In this document: positions 5,762 through 6,620 of the stretch, in pieces
Layout of the letters: each line of letters begins with the position of its first letter
Numbering within the stretch: position 1 is the stretch's first letter
Assembly: GCA_016841005.1 (NCBI GenBank)
Contig: JAEORG010000202.1
Location: 1-6,620, forward strand
Length of the DNA stretch: 6,620 nucleotides
Origin: Candidatus Thorarchaeota archaeon
Lineage (GTDB): Archaea; Asgardarchaeota; Thorarchaeia; Thorarchaeales; Thorarchaeaceae
Direction: 5' to 3'
Notes under the pieces: model-generated
Told to the model about the DNA's origin: nothing
Database searches by the model: none
Seen by the model: the letters and a program-made list of their open reading frames with translations, nothing else
Translations under genes and position numbers: made by a program

Positions 5762-6620
5762 ATGCTTACTGACCTTGATCGACATATGGAAGCAGATGGT
5801 GTTGATAGTATACTCGTTTCTGGCAACGCATTCGAAGTTCCTGATATATTTTGGCTGACTGGATTTCGTTCGCCTGATGACATTCTTTTTCTTCATAATA
5901 GAGGTGAAGAATCCTTAGTCGCCGCATCACTCCATGCGATAAAACGAGTAACGAAGGAGGGGTTCATAAACCGTACCCATGATTTTACTGATGTTGTTCG
6001 AGCCTTAATGAAGGAAGGAAAGCGTGCATCAGATTTTCCAGAGATACTTATGAAAGATCTACTAGATACGCATTTTTCAGGAGAAGTGATTGGTGTACCA
6101 GACCACCTACCTGCATCAGACGTATTAGTCCTTCAAAAGCTCGGCTATGAAGTCAAGGCAGTACCAGACTTGCTCAAGAATGCCAGAGCAACAAAATCAT
6201 CAAATGAGGTCAAGCTAATAGAGAAGGCTGGAAAAGCAACAATTGGAGCAATTTCCCAAGTCATCGAAATGATCAAAGATGCAGATATTGGTGCAAACAA
6301 TACAATCCAACACATGGGGAAACCCTTGACAGTAAGAGATGTCAAATTAGCACTAGATCATTTCCTCTTGGACCATGATGCTGAATCCGCTGAGGATGCC
6401 ATCGTTGCAGTTGGTACAAGGGCCTTTGACTGGCACTATTTAGGAGAACCAGAAGATAAACTGAAAGCTGGAGTCCCAATCATCATGGATGTTTTCCCAC
6501 GTTTGAAAAGAGAGTTCTATGTTGCAGATGTGACTCGTACATTCGTTAAGGGGGCTGTAGAGCCGCGAGTAAAGGAGATGTTTGTTGCTGTTCTTGCTGC
6601 TGCAGATGCAACAGTAGATG
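5762..6620 (+). CDS. M24-family metallopeptidase-like protein (Xaa-Pro peptidase type), cut by the right edge
   Basis: The frame from ATG 5762 stays open for 286 codons to the window end. AGGTG at 5751-5755 lies 6 bases before the ATG. Residues 1 to about 135 form a creatinase-type N-terminal domain (DGVDSILVSGN at 12-22, FWLTGF at 30-35). The pita-bread catalytic domain starts near ATKSSNEVKLIEKA (143-156). The first two metal ligands are visible as Asp243 (IIMDVFPR) and Asp256 (VADVTRTF), and His225 in DWHYLG matches the conserved substrate-side His. The two Asp residues are 13 apart rather than the common 11, with the DVFPR form seen in some M24 branches. The remaining His and Glu ligands lie beyond the edge, so activity cannot be judged. 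Family members cleave the bond before proline; others are amidinohydrolases or creatinase-like. It may share a transcript with the kinase. Confidence 0.9.
   Translation, partial: MLTDLDRHMEADGVDSILVSGNAFEVPDIFWLTGFRSPDDILFLHNRGEESLVAASLHAIKRVTKEGFINRTHDFTDVVRALMKEGKRASDFPEILMKDLLDTHFSGEVIGVPDHLPASDVLVLQKLGYEVKAVPDLLKNARATKSSNEVKLIEKAGKATIGAISQVIEMIKDADIGANNTIQHMGKPLTVRDVKLALDHFLLDHDAESAEDAIVAVGTRAFDWHYLGEPEDKLKAGVPIIMDVFPRLKREFYVADVTRTFVKGAVEPRVKEMFVAVLAAADATVD

Noticed and set aside
5656..5883. Minus-strand frame across the kinase/M24 junction
   Set aside because: It is antisense to the end of the kinase and the start of the M24 gene, both well supported.
6145..6345. Minus-strand frame with hydrophobic stretches
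   Set aside because: It is antisense to the M24 protein linker and early catalytic domain; the hydrophobic look follows from the complementary codons.

Overview
The window looks archaeal. The signs are a free-standing Lrp/AsnC-type RAM-domain protein, a tungsten-type aldehyde ferredoxin oxidoreductase (AOR) with its own polyferredoxin and MoaD-like protein, GGAGG/GGTGA ribosome-binding sites, and TATA-like boxes at promoter distance from starts. The DNA is moderately AT-rich. An anaerobe is likely because low-potential Fe-S and pterin enzymes dominate. The lineage (Asgard/Thorarchaeota-like, Bathyarchaeia-like or another) cannot be fixed from this sequence alone.

Layout. Positions 1-84 may hold the N-terminus of a membrane or exported protein on the minus strand, running off the left edge. 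Positions 85-414 are non-coding and contain candidate promoters for that gene and for the rightward RAM-domain gene (415-651). That gene converges, 19 bases apart, on a tight leftward four-gene operon read from 4711 down to 671: moaD/thiS-like, a cyclic amidohydrolase of the allantoinase/hydantoinase/dihydroorotase group, a ferredoxin with four cluster motifs, and an AOR-family oxidoreductase. The joints are +4, +3 and -4 bases, so co-transcription and translational coupling are almost certain. A short divergent promoter region (about 4712-4812) separates the operon from two rightward genes: a PfkB-family sugar/nucleoside kinase (4813-5697) and the first 286 codons of an M24-family (Xaa-Pro peptidase-like) protein cut by the right edge.

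How the genes may work together. MoaD would supply sulfur for the pterin cofactor of the AOR, the polyferredoxin would carry its electrons, and the amidohydrolase would open a cyclic amide upstream or downstream of the redox step. The AOR and polyferredoxin pair resembles known pairs such as E. coli YdhV/YdhY and Aromatoleum AorB/AorA. An allantoinase-like hydrolase inside the same operon is the unexpected part and suggests a substrate that is not a simple aldehyde.

Two iron-sulfur sites depart from their families. The first Cys of the AOR cluster motif is replaced by Asp286. The second Cys of the third ferredoxin motif is replaced by His89. Together they suggest a redox chain with unusual potentials. 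No mobile element, tRNA, rRNA or CRISPR array was seen.
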